Notes: generated from the letters alone by a model not told the origin. A DNA stretch of 64,000 bases from Lachnospiraceae bacterium (GCA_017500935.1 JAFVXW010000016.1:175495-239494); one strand, 5' to 3'. Positions 42,614-52,171 are shown, counted from the first letter of the stretch. A program made the numbers and translations.

Positions 42614-45061
42614 ATGAAACAGACAGGACGGATTTATCTTAATGACGGCTGGCAGTTTTCGCCGGCATTTGAAGCGGCTATGCTGCAGGCGGATTTTGCC
42701 GCAGATACAATGGAAATGGTGCGGCTTCCCCATACAGTGACAAAAATGCCCTTTCACTATTTTGACGAGCAGATTTATCAGATGGTCAGTGCCTATCGCA
42801 GAGTGATCAGACCGCAGGAGCAGTGGAAGGGAAAACATGTTTTTCTGACGGTGGAAGCGGCAGGTCATGCGGCGGCAGTTTTTTTAAACGGCAATCAGAT
42901 TGCAGAGCATCACTGCGGATACACGGCTTTTACGGTGGATCTGGCAGAGCATCTTCTGTGGGATTGGGACAATGTGCTTGTGATCCGGGTGGACAGCCGG
43001 GAGAACTTAAACCAGCCGCCCTTTGGCAATGTGATCGACTATATGACTTACGGCGGGCTGTACCGCGAAGTATATCTGGATATCCGGGAAAAAAGTTATA
43101 TCCGGGATGTGTTTGCCAAAACAACAGGCATTGAGAGTGCAGACGGGGTATGCGCAAGTGCAGAACTTGTCTGTGAGGTTTCTCTGGAAAATGCAGACGG
43201 ATGCACGCTGCGTCAGGAACTGTATGAAAAAACGGCGGCCGACAGCGAGGACGGCTGCGGTAGTTTTGTTTGTGCGCTGGAAATGGCAGCGGCCGGATCA
43301 AAACGCATGGTACATAAGCTGGAACATGTAAAACTCTGGCACCCGGATCATCCGGCCCTTTATAAACTGCGGACCGTTTTGGTAAAAGACGGTCAGATTC
43401 TGGATGAGACCACTGCGCAGATCGGACTCAGAACCGTGGAATTTAAAGCGGACGGTTTTTATCTTAATGGAAAGAAATTCCGTATCAGGGGCTTAAACCG
43501 TCATCAGAGCTATCCTTATGTGGGATATGCGATGCCTGCCTCCATCCAGCGCCAGGATGCGTATGTTTTGAAAAAGGAGCTGGGGCTGAATGCCGTGCGT
43601 ACCTCCCATTATCCGCAGTCCCATCATTTTATGGATGCCTGTGATGAACTGGGACTATTAGTGTTTACAGAGATTCCGGGCTGGCAGCACATCGGCGATG
43701 AAGCCTGGAAAGCGCAGGCTGTAAAGAATACTGAGGATATGGTGGCACAGTACCGCAATCATCCTTCGATTTTTATGTGGGGTGTGCGGATCAACGAATC
43801 GCAGGATGATGATTCGATGTATCAGCTTACCAACGCGGCAGCCCATGCACTGGATGATACCAGACCGACAGGCGGTGTGCGCTGTATCAAACAAAGCTCC
43901 CTTCTGGAGGATGTTTATACCTACAATGATTTTGTACATGACGGCACCAATGCAGGAACAACTCCGAGAAAAAAAGTGACGCCCGACAGTCAGAAAGGCT
44001 ATATCATTACCGAGTACAACGGTCACATGTTCCCGACAAAGAGTTTTGATGCGGAAGAACACCGCACGGAGCATATGCGGCGGCATGCAGAAGTCGTAAA
44101 CAGCTATTACGGCCGGCAGGATGTGGCAGGCGGTTTTGGCTGGTGCATGGCCGATTATAATACCCATAAGGATTTTGGCAGCGGAGACCGGATCTGCTAT
44201 CACGGGGTACTGGATATGTTCCGCAATCCCAAGCTTGCAGCGGCAGTGTATGCTTCCCAGCAGGATATGCAGGCAGATGATCAAAAGGATGCAGTGGTTT
44301 TGGAGGTTTCCTCATCCATGGATATCGGAGAGCATCCGGCCTGCCTGTCAAAAGGCGTCTATGTGCTCACAAATGCAGACAGCGTGCGTGTATACAAAAA
44401 CGACCAGCTCATCGGGGAGTATGATCGCAGCAGCTCGCCTTACAAAAATCTTCCCCACGGTCCTATCTATATAGAAGATTTTATCGGTGATCTTCTGGAA
44501 AAAGGAGAGGGTATTTCCCATGCTTATGCGGCTGATCTGAAAAAAATCCTGACTTCCGCCAAGAAGCACGGAATGGCACATCTGCCGTTAAAAACCATTC
44601 TGCTTACCGCAAAATGCATGCTGTTCCATGGGCTGAAAATCGCGGATGCGGTATCGATGTATACCAAGTATGTGACAGACTGGGGGACAAATGTGACGGT
44701 TTACCGTTTTGAAGCCATCAAGGACGGTCAGGTTGTCAAAACAGTGGAGAAAAAGCCTGTCAATGCAGTGAAGCTGGATGTGAAAGTGTCACACACTGTT
44801 TTGCAGGAACAAAACACTTACGATACGGCAGCCGTGCGGGTGCGTGCGGTGGATGAATCCGGTGCGGTTCTGCCTTTTTATCAGGAACCGCTGTTTTTGG
44901 AGACGGAAGGACCGATTCGGATCATTGGCTCCTCCTATCTGCAGCTGCGCGGCGGTATGGGCGGAACCTATGTGAAAACCACCGGTGAAAAAGGCCGGGC
45001 AGTCCTGCGGATGCGCTCAGAATGTCAGGAACCGGTGGAGATTGTGTTTGAAGTGATTTAA
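42614..45061 (+). CDS. GH2 family glycoside hydrolase
   Basis: The 815-residue protein starts MKQTGRIYLNDGWQFSPAFE. It has the GH2 order: jelly-roll domain (VEAAGHAAAVFLNGNQIAEH), Ig-like domain, barrel with IRGLNRHQSYPYVGYAM, acid/base Glu in RINESQDD (about residue 399) and nucleophile Glu in IITEYNGH (about 463). Extra C-terminal beta domains follow. No signal peptide is visible, so it acts in the cytoplasm. Whether it cleaves galactosides or glucuronides cannot be read; nearby uronate genes suggest glucuronides but do not prove it. TATAAT is at 42563-42568; the -35 is weak. GAAAGGA precedes the ATG. Confidence 0.85.
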   Translation: MKQTGRIYLNDGWQFSPAFEAAMLQADFAADTMEMVRLPHTVTKMPFHYFDEQIYQMVSAYRRVIRPQEQWKGKHVFLTVEAAGHAAAVFLNGNQIAEHHCGYTAFTVDLAEHLLWDWDNVLVIRVDSRENLNQPPFGNVIDYMTYGGLYREVYLDIREKSYIRDVFAKTTGIESADGVCASAELVCEVSLENADGCTLRQELYEKTAADSEDGCGSFVCALEMAAAGSKRMVHKLEHVKLWHPDHPALYKLRTVLVKDGQILDETTAQIGLRTVEFKADGFYLNGKKFRIRGLNRHQSYPYVGYAMPASIQRQDAYVLKKELGLNAVRTSHYPQSHHFMDACDELGLLVFTEIPGWQHIGDEAWKAQAVKNTEDMVAQYRNHPSIFMWGVRINESQDDDSMYQLTNAAAHALDDTRPTGGVRCIKQSSLLEDVYTYNDFVHDGTNAGTTPRKKVTPDSQKGYIITEYNGHMFPTKSFDAEEHRTEHMRRHAEVVNSYYGRQDVAGGFGWCMADYNTHKDFGSGDRICYHGVLDMFRNPKLAAAVYASQQDMQADDQKDAVVLEVSSSMDIGEHPACLSKGVYVLTNADSVRVYKNDQLIGEYDRSSSPYKNLPHGPIYIEDFIGDLLEKGEGISHAYAADLKKILTSAKKHGMAHLPLKTILLTAKCMLFHGLKIADAVSMYTKYVTDWGTNVTVYRFEAIKDGQVVKTVEKKPVNAVKLDVKVSHTVLQEQNTYDTAAVRVRAVDESGAVLPFYQEPLFLETEGPIRIIGSSYLQLRGGMGGTYVKTTGEKGRAVLRMRSECQEPVEIVFEVI

Positions 45062-45095
45062 AAATGCAGAAAGACATATAGCAAGGAGAGAAAAC

Positions 45096-45518
45096 ATGAG
45101 AAAAAACTTACAGGAACGGATCACAGACGCGGTGACTTTTATGAAAAATCTGGATTTTGCCGCACAGCCTTTGGGAAAATATGAAGTGGATGCAGACTTT
45201 TATTATGTGCTGCAGGCTTATGACAGTAAAACCGAAGAAACTGCCCGTTATGAAGCCCACAGAAAATATGTGGATGTGCAGTTTATCGTGGAGGGATGCG
45301 AACGTATCGACATCGCACCGCTTAACGGACTTGCCGTGGAAACTGATTACGCAGAAGAAAAAGATGTGATGTTTTTACAGGCACCTGCACAGGCGGCACA
45401 GGCAGTGCTGACCGCAGGCGGTTATGTGGTGTTATACCCGGAGGATGCACACAGACCCGGCGTGGCTGTGGATAAACCGGCAGCAGTCAAAAAAATTGTG
45501 GGTAAAGTGCGCGTGTAA
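45096..45518 (+). CDS. YhcH/YjgK/YiaL family protein
   Basis: The 140-residue cupin-like protein has DADFYYVLQAYDSKTEE, EAHRKYVDVQFIVEG and YPEDAHRPGVAV. His and acidic residues form a likely metal site (HRKYVD, EDAHRP). EbgC is a family member that accompanies the GH2 enzyme EbgA, so pairing with the GH2 gene 34 bases upstream is meaningful. Other members are linked to sialic acid use. AAGGAGAG precedes the ATG. The function here is inferred. Confidence 0.85.
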   Translation: MRKNLQERITDAVTFMKNLDFAAQPLGKYEVDADFYYVLQAYDSKTEETARYEAHRKYVDVQFIVEGCERIDIAPLNGLAVETDYAEEKDVMFLQAPAQAAQAVLTAGGYVVLYPEDAHRPGVAVDKPAAVKKIVGKVRV

Positions 45519-45554
45519 ACGGGAAGGGATTTGCCTGTACTTGAAAAAAATAAA

Positions 45555-45605
45555 AATAAGCCTCAGGCTGCCGGGGCGGTCCGGTGTCCTGGGGCTTATT
45601 TTATG
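45555..45605. terminator. Bidirectional terminator
   Basis: AATAAGCCTCAGG (45555-45567) pairs with CCTGGGGCTTATT (45588-45600) apart from one mismatch, with A/T runs on both sides. Confidence 0.8.
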
Positions 45606-46113
45606 TGTAGGAAAAAGGCAGTACTGCCTTTTCCAATTCCAATAGCTTGATTTTTCTGTCAAGTCCGCCAGCGTATCCTGTCAGGCTGCCGTCACTGCCG
45701 ATGACGCGATGGCAGGGAATGATTAGGGAAATGGGATTGTGCCCGACAGCGCCGCCCACGGCCTGGGCAGACATATGGGGGAGTCCCTTTTGACGGGCGT
45801 AGACAGCTGCAATCTGTCCGTAGGTCATGGTCTGACCATAGGGGATGGTGAGCATGATTTCTGCCACTGCTTTGCGAAATTCGGTTGTTTTTAAGAACAG
45901 CGGCGGTGTGAAATCCGGTATTTTTCCGGCAAAATACAAATCCAGCCATCTGGCTGTAAGGTCAAAAACAGGCAGAGTGCATTCTGTGTGATCAGGAGAG
46001 AGTGTTGCTGCCACATATTTTTGATCTTCAAACCACAGGCCGGTCAGCGCCTGACCGTTGCTGGCAAGAATGATACCGCCCAAAGGAGAGTCATAGTGGT
46101 GTATATATTCCAT
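45601..46113 (-). CDS. ogt: Methylated-DNA--protein-cysteine methyltransferase
   Basis: Ogt removes alkyl groups from O6-alkylguanine by transfer to its own Cys. The 170-residue protein has the acceptor motif IPCHRVIG, preceded by PYGQTMTYGQIA and AQAVGGAVGHNP. Length is normal. No Shine-Dalgarno is seen before the ATG at 46113, which lies 20 bases after a terminator-like hairpin, so translation may be weak or leaderless. The stop is followed directly by the bidirectional terminator. Confidence 0.93.
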   Translation of the reverse strand: MEYIHHYDSPLGGIILASNGQALTGLWFEDQKYVAATLSPDHTECTLPVFDLTARWLDLYFAGKIPDFTPPLFLKTTEFRKAVAEIMLTIPYGQTMTYGQIAAVYARQKGLPHMSAQAVGGAVGHNPISLIIPCHRVIGSDGSLTGYAGGLDRKIKLLELEKAVLPFSYT

Positions 46114-46130
46114 AATAAAAATTGGGTTTT

Positions 46131-46161
46131 GAAAAAGGTCATCCCGGCTGGGATGACCTTT
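46131..46161 (-). terminator. Terminator of the SDR gene at 46180
   Basis: AAAGGTCATCCC (46134-46145), GGCT loop, GGGATGACCTTT (46150-46161); T-run on the minus strand. Confidence 0.88.
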
Positions 46162-46179
46162 GATCTGTTTGTGGATGAA

Positions 46180-46944
46180 TTATAAGGTTGCACCGAAATC
46201 GGTAACCAGTACCTGACCGGTGATCGCACGGGATTCATCACTTGCAAGGAACAGAAGAACATTTGCAACGTCTGCAGGCATGCAGGGGCTTACGGAAAGG
46301 TTCATATGCTTTCTCATCTGGCCGAACATGTTCTGGTCAAGAGTTGCGGGATTGGTGTTCATGGTCATAGGAGTGATGATGGTGCTGGGATTTACAGAGT
46401 TGCATCTGATGCCGGTACCGGTGAAACGGATTGCGGTGTGCTTGGTCAGACCGATAACAGCAGCTTTGCTGGTTGCATATGCTGCGCCGCCGGTACCGAA
46501 TGCGCCTGCAACGGAGTCAAGGTTGATGATGGAACCGGAATTGTTTTTCATCATTTCTTTTACAACGGCTCTGGTGCAGTACATGCAGCCCTTGGTGTTG
46601 ATGCCAAGAACCCATTCCAGATCTTCTTCTTCAAAACGTTCGATGGGCTTTAAGCCTTCTTCCAGAACGCCTGCGTTGTTAACCAGAACATCAACTCTGC
46701 CGTAGGTTTCAACAACCTTGGCAACCATGTTTTCAACCTGTTCTGCATTGGAAACATCGGTAGAGATGGGCAGAACTTCGCCGCCGTTTTCTCTGATCTT
46801 TGCAGCAACTTCTTCAAGCTGAGGCATTCTGCGCGCGGTGATAACAACCTTTGCGCCTTCTTTTGCGAATAATTCAGCAGTAGCAGCACCAACGCCGGAG
46901 TTACCGCCGGTAATAATAGCAACTTTTCCGTCTAAACGTCCCAT
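46180..46944 (-). CDS. SDR oxidoreductase
   Basis: The 254-residue protein has IITGGNSGVGAATAE (cofactor), NNAGVLEEG, LDSVAGAFG and catalytic YATSKAA. The C-terminus ends TGQVLVTDFGATL. It resembles the 3-oxoacyl-ACP reductase/glucose dehydrogenase branch, with cofactor preference not readable. It is a single gene. GAAAGGAG precedes the ATG. Its codons favour TTC/AAC and GCA strongly, suggesting high expression. Confidence 0.85.
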   Translation of the reverse strand: MGRLDGKVAIITGGNSGVGAATAELFAKEGAKVVITARRMPQLEEVAAKIRENGGEVLPISTDVSNAEQVENMVAKVVETYGRVDVLVNNAGVLEEGLKPIERFEEEDLEWVLGINTKGCMYCTRAVVKEMMKNNSGSIINLDSVAGAFGTGGAAYATSKAAVIGLTKHTAIRFTGTGIRCNSVNPSTIITPMTMNTNPATLDQNMFGQMRKHMNLSVSPCMPADVANVLLFLASDESRAITGQVLVTDFGATL

Positions 46945-47153
46945 GGGAATGAATCTCCTTTCAGATATGAAAAATATTTGTTAAAAAAATAACTATACTT
47001 ATATAAATAGTATAAGCGCAAAAAGTGCTTTCGTCAATGGGGGATGATTGTTATAATGAAGCCAGCAGGCGCGATTTGGTGCATGTATAGGCAGGAAAAA
47101 TATCTGACATGAAATGGAACGGCCATTTCCGGTAATTACGCAGGAGTACAGCA

Positions 47154-48173
47154 ATGCAGACCACATATTATTACGATAAACTAAACAAGCAGCAGCAAAA
47201 AGCCTATTATGCCATGAAAGCAGGCTTGGAGTTGTTGGCGCCGTCTTTTCAGGTGCCAAGGCTTGACGGAAAGGAACTGGCGGATATTTATTTTATGCTG
47301 CGGCTGGATCATCCGAAGATTTTTTATACGGTGACATTCAAATACCGCTATTATCCGGATTCCGAATATGTGGAGCTGATCCCGGAATATCTGTTTCCAA
47401 AGGCCAAGATTCAGGATCATCAGGCGGCGATGGAGGCGCGGATCAAAAAGCTTGCCAAACAGGCCGAAGGGCTGGATGAAAAGGGAAAAGAGCAGTTCAT
47501 TCATGATTTCATCTGTCAGAATGTGCATTATGACAAGTTAAAAAAGCCTTATTCCCATGAGATCATCGGGGCGCTGGGGCATGGTGTTGCGGTGTGTGAG
47601 GGAATTGCAAAGGCAGTCAAAGTGCTGTGTGATGCGCTGAATATCTGGTGCATCATTGCGCTGGCAGAGGCAAATCCGGAAAAGAATATCAAATACCGCC
47701 ATGCGTGGAATGTGATAAAGATCGGCGGCACATATTATCATCTGGATGCGACCTTTGACAATACGCTGAGTAAGGATGAAACGATCAGGTATGACTATTA
47801 CAACCTGAGTGATACACAGATTTTTAAGGATCACGAGCCGCTGGTGTGGAAAGTACCTGCGTGTACGGACGGCGATCATTTTTATTATAAAGAGAAAAAA
47901 CTGGTGTTTACCAAATATGAAGATGTGCGCAAAAGAGCCCTGCAGGCAGTCAAAAAAGAAAAAACGCTGCTGTTTTGCTGGCGCGGCGGTTATCTGACCC
48001 GCGAGGTATTGGGTGAGCTGATACAGATTTTTGAAGAGGAAGCTGCCAAAAAAGAAAAGCATGTGCGGCTGTCCTTAAACTGGCCGCAGGCGGTTTTGTG
48101 CGTTTCCTTCCAGAAGCAGCTGCCGGAAACGCAGGTGGTGCAGGAAGAACAGGAACTGGCAGAGATTATGTAA
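47154..48173 (+). CDS. Transglutaminase-like domain protein
   Basis: The 339-residue protein has a papain-like triad in its centre: VAVCEGIAKA (Cys), YRHAWNVI (His) and YHLDATFDN (Asp), the transglutaminase-core order. A preceding helical ~100 residues and a basic C-terminal tail flank it. No signal peptide is seen. Such proteins in Clostridia are mostly uncharacterised; cross-linking or peptidase activity is possible. AGGAG precedes the ATG. It leads an operon with the amidohydrolase and GDPD genes, 9 bases before the next. Confidence 0.8.
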   Translation: MQTTYYYDKLNKQQQKAYYAMKAGLELLAPSFQVPRLDGKELADIYFMLRLDHPKIFYTVTFKYRYYPDSEYVELIPEYLFPKAKIQDHQAAMEARIKKLAKQAEGLDEKGKEQFIHDFICQNVHYDKLKKPYSHEIIGALGHGVAVCEGIAKAVKVLCDALNIWCIIALAEANPEKNIKYRHAWNVIKIGGTYYHLDATFDNTLSKDETIRYDYYNLSDTQIFKDHEPLVWKVPACTDGDHFYYKEKKLVFTKYEDVRKRALQAVKKEKTLLFCWRGGYLTREVLGELIQIFEEEAAKKEKHVRLSLNWPQAVLCVSFQKQLPETQVVQEEQELAEIM

Positions 48174-48182
48174 GGAGCAGTT

Positions 48183-49877
48183 ATGAAGCAGATTTATTAT
48201 AATGGAAAGGTTTATACCGGCAGTCTGCCGCTGGTGCAGGCGTTTGCAGTGGAAGACGGCCAATTTGTGTTTGCCGGATCTGATGAAGAAGCAAAAAAAC
48301 TGGCACAGCAGCCGGATCAGCTGGTGGATCTGGAAGGCAGATTTGTCTGCAGCGGTTTCAATGACAGCCACATGCATCTTCTGGGACTGGGAAAAATGCT
48401 GACGCAGGCGAATCTGGCAGCACATACGGACAGTCTGGAAGGAATGCTTTCTTATTTGAAAGAATATGCAGCTTTAAAAGAAGATGCATCGGAAGCTGAA
48501 AGCAGTTCATGGATATTGGGCCGCGGCTGGAATCAGGATTATTTTGCGGATGCAGACAGGATGCCGGACAGACATGATCTGGACAAAGTGTCTGCGCAGC
48601 GGCCGGTGTGTATCATCCGCGCCTGCGGACATTGTCTGGCAGTCAACACGAAGGCGCTGGAGCTTTTGGGCATAACAAAAGAGACACCCCAGCCGGACGG
48701 CGGGCGCATCGGTATGGAGAAGCTGGAAAGCAGCGGTACAAAAGGCAGTGATATCAAAAAAGGCGAAACAGAGCTGTTTCCTGACGGCCGTTTTTATGAC
48801 AATGCCATGGAGTTAGTTTATGCCGCCATCCCGGCACCGGAATTGGAGGAGATCAAAGCTATGATCCGCGCAGCCTGCCGGATGCTCAATTCCTATGGCA
48901 TCACCAGCTGTCAGTCAGATGATTACTGTGTATTTGCCAATGTTTCGCCGGAAGTGATCAATCAGGCTTTTGCAGAACTGGAAAAAGCAGGAGAACTGAC
49001 TGTGCGTGTCTATGAACAGAGCAATCTCACCACGCTGACAGAATTGCAGAAGTTTGTGGAGGCAGGAAATGTAACCGGCACCGGCAGCGATCATTTTCGT
49101 TTTGGTCCTTTAAAAATGCTGGGAGACGGCGCGCTCGGCGCAAGAACGGCATTTTTGTCACAGCCCTATGCCGATGAACCGGCAACCTGCGGCATTCCGG
49201 TTTTTTCAAGGGAAACCTTTGAGGAAATGATCGGATATGCCCATGCAAACGGTATGCAGGCAGCAGTACATACCATCGGCGATGCCTGTCTGGACTGGGT
49301 GCTTTCCGCTTATGAAAAAGCACTGCAGGCACAGCCGCGCAAAGATCACCGTCACGGTATTGTGCATTGTCAGATCACCCGGCCTGATCAGCTGCAGAAG
49401 ATACAGGATCTGAATCTTCATGTCTATGCGCAGAGCATTTTTCTGGATTATGATATTAATATAGTAGAAAGCCGTGTGGGAAAGGAGCTGGCATCCACCA
49501 GTTATTCCTGGAAAACGCTGGCAGAAGGCGGCGTGCGTGTCTCAAACGGTTCCGACTGCCCGGTGGAGCTTCCCGATGTGATGGCAGGAATCCAGTGCAG
49601 TGTGACCAGAAGACGGCTGAAGGATACGAAAGAACAGCAGGCGTATCTGGAAAAAGAAGCATTTTCCGTGCAGGAGGCGCTGGATAGCTTTACAAAAAAC
49701 GGAGCCTATGCCAGCTTTGAGGAAAATAAAAAGGGACAGATCAAAGAGGGCATGCTGGCAGATTTTACCGTGCTTGCAAAAAATCCCTTTGAAACCGATC
49801 CTTATGCATTAAAAGACATTAAAATCTGCAGTGTTTATCTGGGCGGAAAAGAAATATACAGCGGAGGACAGAATTGA
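48183..49877 (+). CDS. YtcJ-type amidohydrolase
   Basis: The 564-residue protein has metal motifs in order: FNDSHMHLLG, then HTIGDACLD, HCQITRP and NGSDCPVELPDVM. The layout is that of the YtcJ/exoenzyme-regulatory amidohydrolases, cytoplasmic hydrolases of unknown substrates (amide or lactam bonds). A beta-sandwich is formed by both termini. AAGGAG precedes the ATG. Its stop overlaps the GDPD start by one base (TGATG). Confidence 0.88.
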   Translation: MKQIYYNGKVYTGSLPLVQAFAVEDGQFVFAGSDEEAKKLAQQPDQLVDLEGRFVCSGFNDSHMHLLGLGKMLTQANLAAHTDSLEGMLSYLKEYAALKEDASEAESSSWILGRGWNQDYFADADRMPDRHDLDKVSAQRPVCIIRACGHCLAVNTKALELLGITKETPQPDGGRIGMEKLESSGTKGSDIKKGETELFPDGRFYDNAMELVYAAIPAPELEEIKAMIRAACRMLNSYGITSCQSDDYCVFANVSPEVINQAFAELEKAGELTVRVYEQSNLTTLTELQKFVEAGNVTGTGSDHFRFGPLKMLGDGALGARTAFLSQPYADEPATCGIPVFSRETFEEMIGYAHANGMQAAVHTIGDACLDWVLSAYEKALQAQPRKDHRHGIVHCQITRPDQLQKIQDLNLHVYAQSIFLDYDINIVESRVGKELASTSYSWKTLAEGGVRVSNGSDCPVELPDVMAGIQCSVTRRRLKDTKEQQAYLEKEAFSVQEALDSFTKNGAYASFEENKKGQIKEGMLADFTVLAKNPFETDPYALKDIKICSVYLGGKEIYSGGQN

Positions 49878-50638
49878 TGAAGCTTACATGGGAAAACAAA
49901 ATGATGGTGGCCGGACATCGCGGAGACTGCTATAACTGGCCGGAAAATACGATGGAAGGATTCAGGGCAGCCATCGAAGCGGGCGCTGACATGATCGAAA
50001 CGGATGTGCGTCTGACCAAAGACAATGTGCTGATCCTGATGCATGATGACAAAGTGGACAGAACAGCGGATGGCAGCGGTTTTGTAAAAGAGAAGACCTT
50101 TGCAGAAATGCGCAGGCTGAATGTCGGTGAGAGAAGCAATCCCATGCAGGTGCCCACGCTGGAAGAGCTGCTTGTGCTTCTGAAAGAAAAGGATGTGCTT
50201 TTAAATCTGGAGATCAAGGAATATTACAGTGCAGAAAATGTGGACAGATGCCATCTTTGCATCGATGAATGTGTAAAACTCATTGAAAAATATGATTTTT
50301 CCAAAAAAATGCTTTTCAACAGTTTTGATGCGCATGTGCTGGAATATATCCACAAAAAATACGGCGGCAGATATTTGCTTCACGGTTTTTATCCTTATTC
50401 CATTATGCACAATGTGGAAGGCAATCCGGATGAGTATCTGTATTGTGCCTGCATTTTTGATGACAGAAACAAACTGCTTTATGAAGAGCTCAATGCCAAG
50501 GGGATCGAACCCTGGATCGGTGCGGGTGTGACCAGAAAAACGCATTTAAAGGAATGCTTTGAGATGGGAGCAAAGCTGGTGACCACCAACAATACCGCAG
50601 ACTGCATCGCAAAATTAGACGGCGTCGGAGCAAGATAA
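49877..50638 (+). CDS. Glycerophosphodiester phosphodiesterase
   Basis: The 253-residue protein shows the GDPD signature AGHRGDCYNWPENTMEGF, IETDVRLTKD and MHDDKVDRTADGSG (His, Glu, Asp, His), then LLNLEIKEYYS and a C-terminal WIGAGVTRK barrel strand. It frees glycerol-3-phosphate from glycerophosphodiesters. There is no signal peptide, so it acts in the cytoplasm. The ATG at 49877 overlaps the previous stop; the TTG at 49874 is an unlikely start. Confidence 0.92.
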   Translation: MKLTWENKMMVAGHRGDCYNWPENTMEGFRAAIEAGADMIETDVRLTKDNVLILMHDDKVDRTADGSGFVKEKTFAEMRRLNVGERSNPMQVPTLEELLVLLKEKDVLLNLEIKEYYSAENVDRCHLCIDECVKLIEKYDFSKKMLFNSFDAHVLEYIHKKYGGRYLLHGFYPYSIMHNVEGNPDEYLYCACIFDDRNKLLYEELNAKGIEPWIGAGVTRKTHLKECFEMGAKLVTTNNTADCIAKLDGVGAR

Positions 50639-50640
50639 GG

Positions 50641-50701
50641 AAAAACCCCGCAGGCGGCAAACATCACAAGACAGTGAATTTGCCGCAGGGCGGGGTTTTT
50701 T
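50641..50701. terminator. Bidirectional terminator
   Basis: AAAAACCCCGC (50641-50651) pairs with GCGGGGTTTTTT at 50690-50701, with an inner CGGCAAA/TTTGCCG stem. Confidence 0.88.
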
Positions 50702-50731
50702 ATGCGCATTCATACGCACTTTTTATGCGGA

Positions 50732-51940
50732 TTACCACTCGTTGATATAACGTTTCAGATCCAGATAGATGCCGGAAGTCCAGCCTAACATTTCGGGCAT
50801 TTCATACTCATCGGTAACCTTGATGGAACCGTCGGTGACATTGTATTTTTCCCAGAGTGTGCCGGTTTCTTCAAAGATCTTTTCGATGGCGCGGACATAT
50901 TTGGTGGCGATGCGCACAGCATCTTCCTTGTAGCCGTAGTTGTCAAGCGCATGCACTACGATGTAGTGAAGGGGAGCCCAGCCGTTGGGGTAATCCCACT
51001 GGAATTTTACTTCGCGTTCGATGGGCTGGCAAACTGCAAGACCGTATTCCATTTCGATGAGAGGCAGCAGTTTTACAGTGGAGGCAGCTTCTTCGGGAGT
51101 GGCGATCTTTGCCCACAGAGGATAGAAGGATGCGCAGGAGAAAACAGGGCTGAAGGTATCTTTTACAAAATTGCGGTCACGGAAGGTTTCGCCGTCAAAC
51201 ATGGTGGTGCGGATTCTGTAGCTGCGCCAGTCAGCACGGTCTTTCCAGAAGGTTTCCTCGCCGTTTTCAAGCTCTGCCGCAAAGAATGCCATATTGCATT
51301 CCATAGTATAAAGAATGCTGTTTAAGTCAATAAAATTGCATTCCGTCTGGTAATATTCGCAGCGGGGATTGAAGTCCCAGCCGCTTTCTGCATCGGCCAT
51401 GAAATTTTCAACGATATCCTCATCGCTGCGGTCGGAGAGGTCAAGACCGTGCAGACGCTCGCGGATCATGTCTGCAAAGCCCTTGATATTGCCGTTTTCC
51501 ATATTATAGCCGTGGCGGTTTAAGCCGGTGGGGGTGATACGTCTGGTCATCCAGAAATCGTATTCCTTTGTCAGCATGTTGTAGGCCATGGAAAGCCATA
51601 CTTTATCTTTGTATACCTCATACAGATCTCTCACCATGCCGGAGAGAAAAGGAGGCTGGGAACGGCCAAGAAGGCTGACATTGCTGCCGTTTGGCATGTA
51701 GCCGAACTTATCCAGCAGATAAAACATGTTTTCCACGGTGCTTTTTACCAGAGCTTCCCTGCCGCAGAGGAAAAGTCCTTTGGCGGTAAAGAAGGTATCC
51801 CAGTAATAAACTTCCTGAAACATGCCCTTTACGGAAGGTACAAAATATTCGTAGGGAAGGCCGATGAGCTTGTCGTTGCCGACACGTTCCAGACGTACGG
51901 TGTCATCCCAGTGTTCTTTGATATAGTTGACTAATTTCAT
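50732..51940 (-). CDS. GH37-like (trehalase-family) glycosidase
   Basis: The 402-residue protein has both trehalase signatures in altered form: EVYYWDTFFTAKGL and QWDYPNGWAPLHY. NGSNVSLLGRSQPPFLSGM lies between. The (alpha/alpha)6 barrel is compact, shorter than E. coli TreA. Without a signal peptide it is cytoplasmic. Trehalose is not certain: relatives act on other glucosides. The start at 51940 (MKLVNYIKEHWDD) has GGAGAG 6 bases upstream; 51946 is too close. Confidence 0.78.
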   Translation of the reverse strand: MKLVNYIKEHWDDTVRLERVGNDKLIGLPYEYFVPSVKGMFQEVYYWDTFFTAKGLFLCGREALVKSTVENMFYLLDKFGYMPNGSNVSLLGRSQPPFLSGMVRDLYEVYKDKVWLSMAYNMLTKEYDFWMTRRITPTGLNRHGYNMENGNIKGFADMIRERLHGLDLSDRSDEDIVENFMADAESGWDFNPRCEYYQTECNFIDLNSILYTMECNMAFFAAELENGEETFWKDRADWRSYRIRTTMFDGETFRDRNFVKDTFSPVFSCASFYPLWAKIATPEEAASTVKLLPLIEMEYGLAVCQPIEREVKFQWDYPNGWAPLHYIVVHALDNYGYKEDAVRIATKYVRAIEKIFEETGTLWEKYNVTDGSIKVTDEYEMPEMLGWTSGIYLDLKRYINEW

Positions 51941-52022
51941 GTACATCTCTCCTTTTTATAAAATAGGGATTAAACTATTTTGATTGTACCCCAGAGGACG
52001 CAAAAAAGAAAGCCTGGATTTG

Positions 52023-52064
52023 ATTTTTATGCGAATTAATGGCACAAAAACGTATTTTTATGCG
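52023..52064. repeat. Two 11-base direct repeats
   Basis: ATTTTTATGCG occurs at 52023-52033 and 52054-52064, 31 bases apart, upstream of both the GH37-like gene and the aminotransferase gene. A third TTTTTATGCG is at 50720-50729. They may bind a regulator in direct-repeat fashion. Confidence 0.45.
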
Positions 52065-52079
52065 CTTTTAAGGTTGACG

Positions 52080-52107
52080 TTGTTCCGCAGAGCCATTATA
52101 GTATAAT
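52080..52107 (+). promoter_or_regulatory. Promoter of the aminotransferase operon
   Basis: TTGTTC (52080-52085), 16 bases, TATAAT (52102-52107). Confidence 0.5.
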
Positions 52108-52171
52108 TTAGGTTAATGTTGCTGTAAAAGCAAAAACAGACATATAAGATACAAGAAAAGAGGAATATGAC

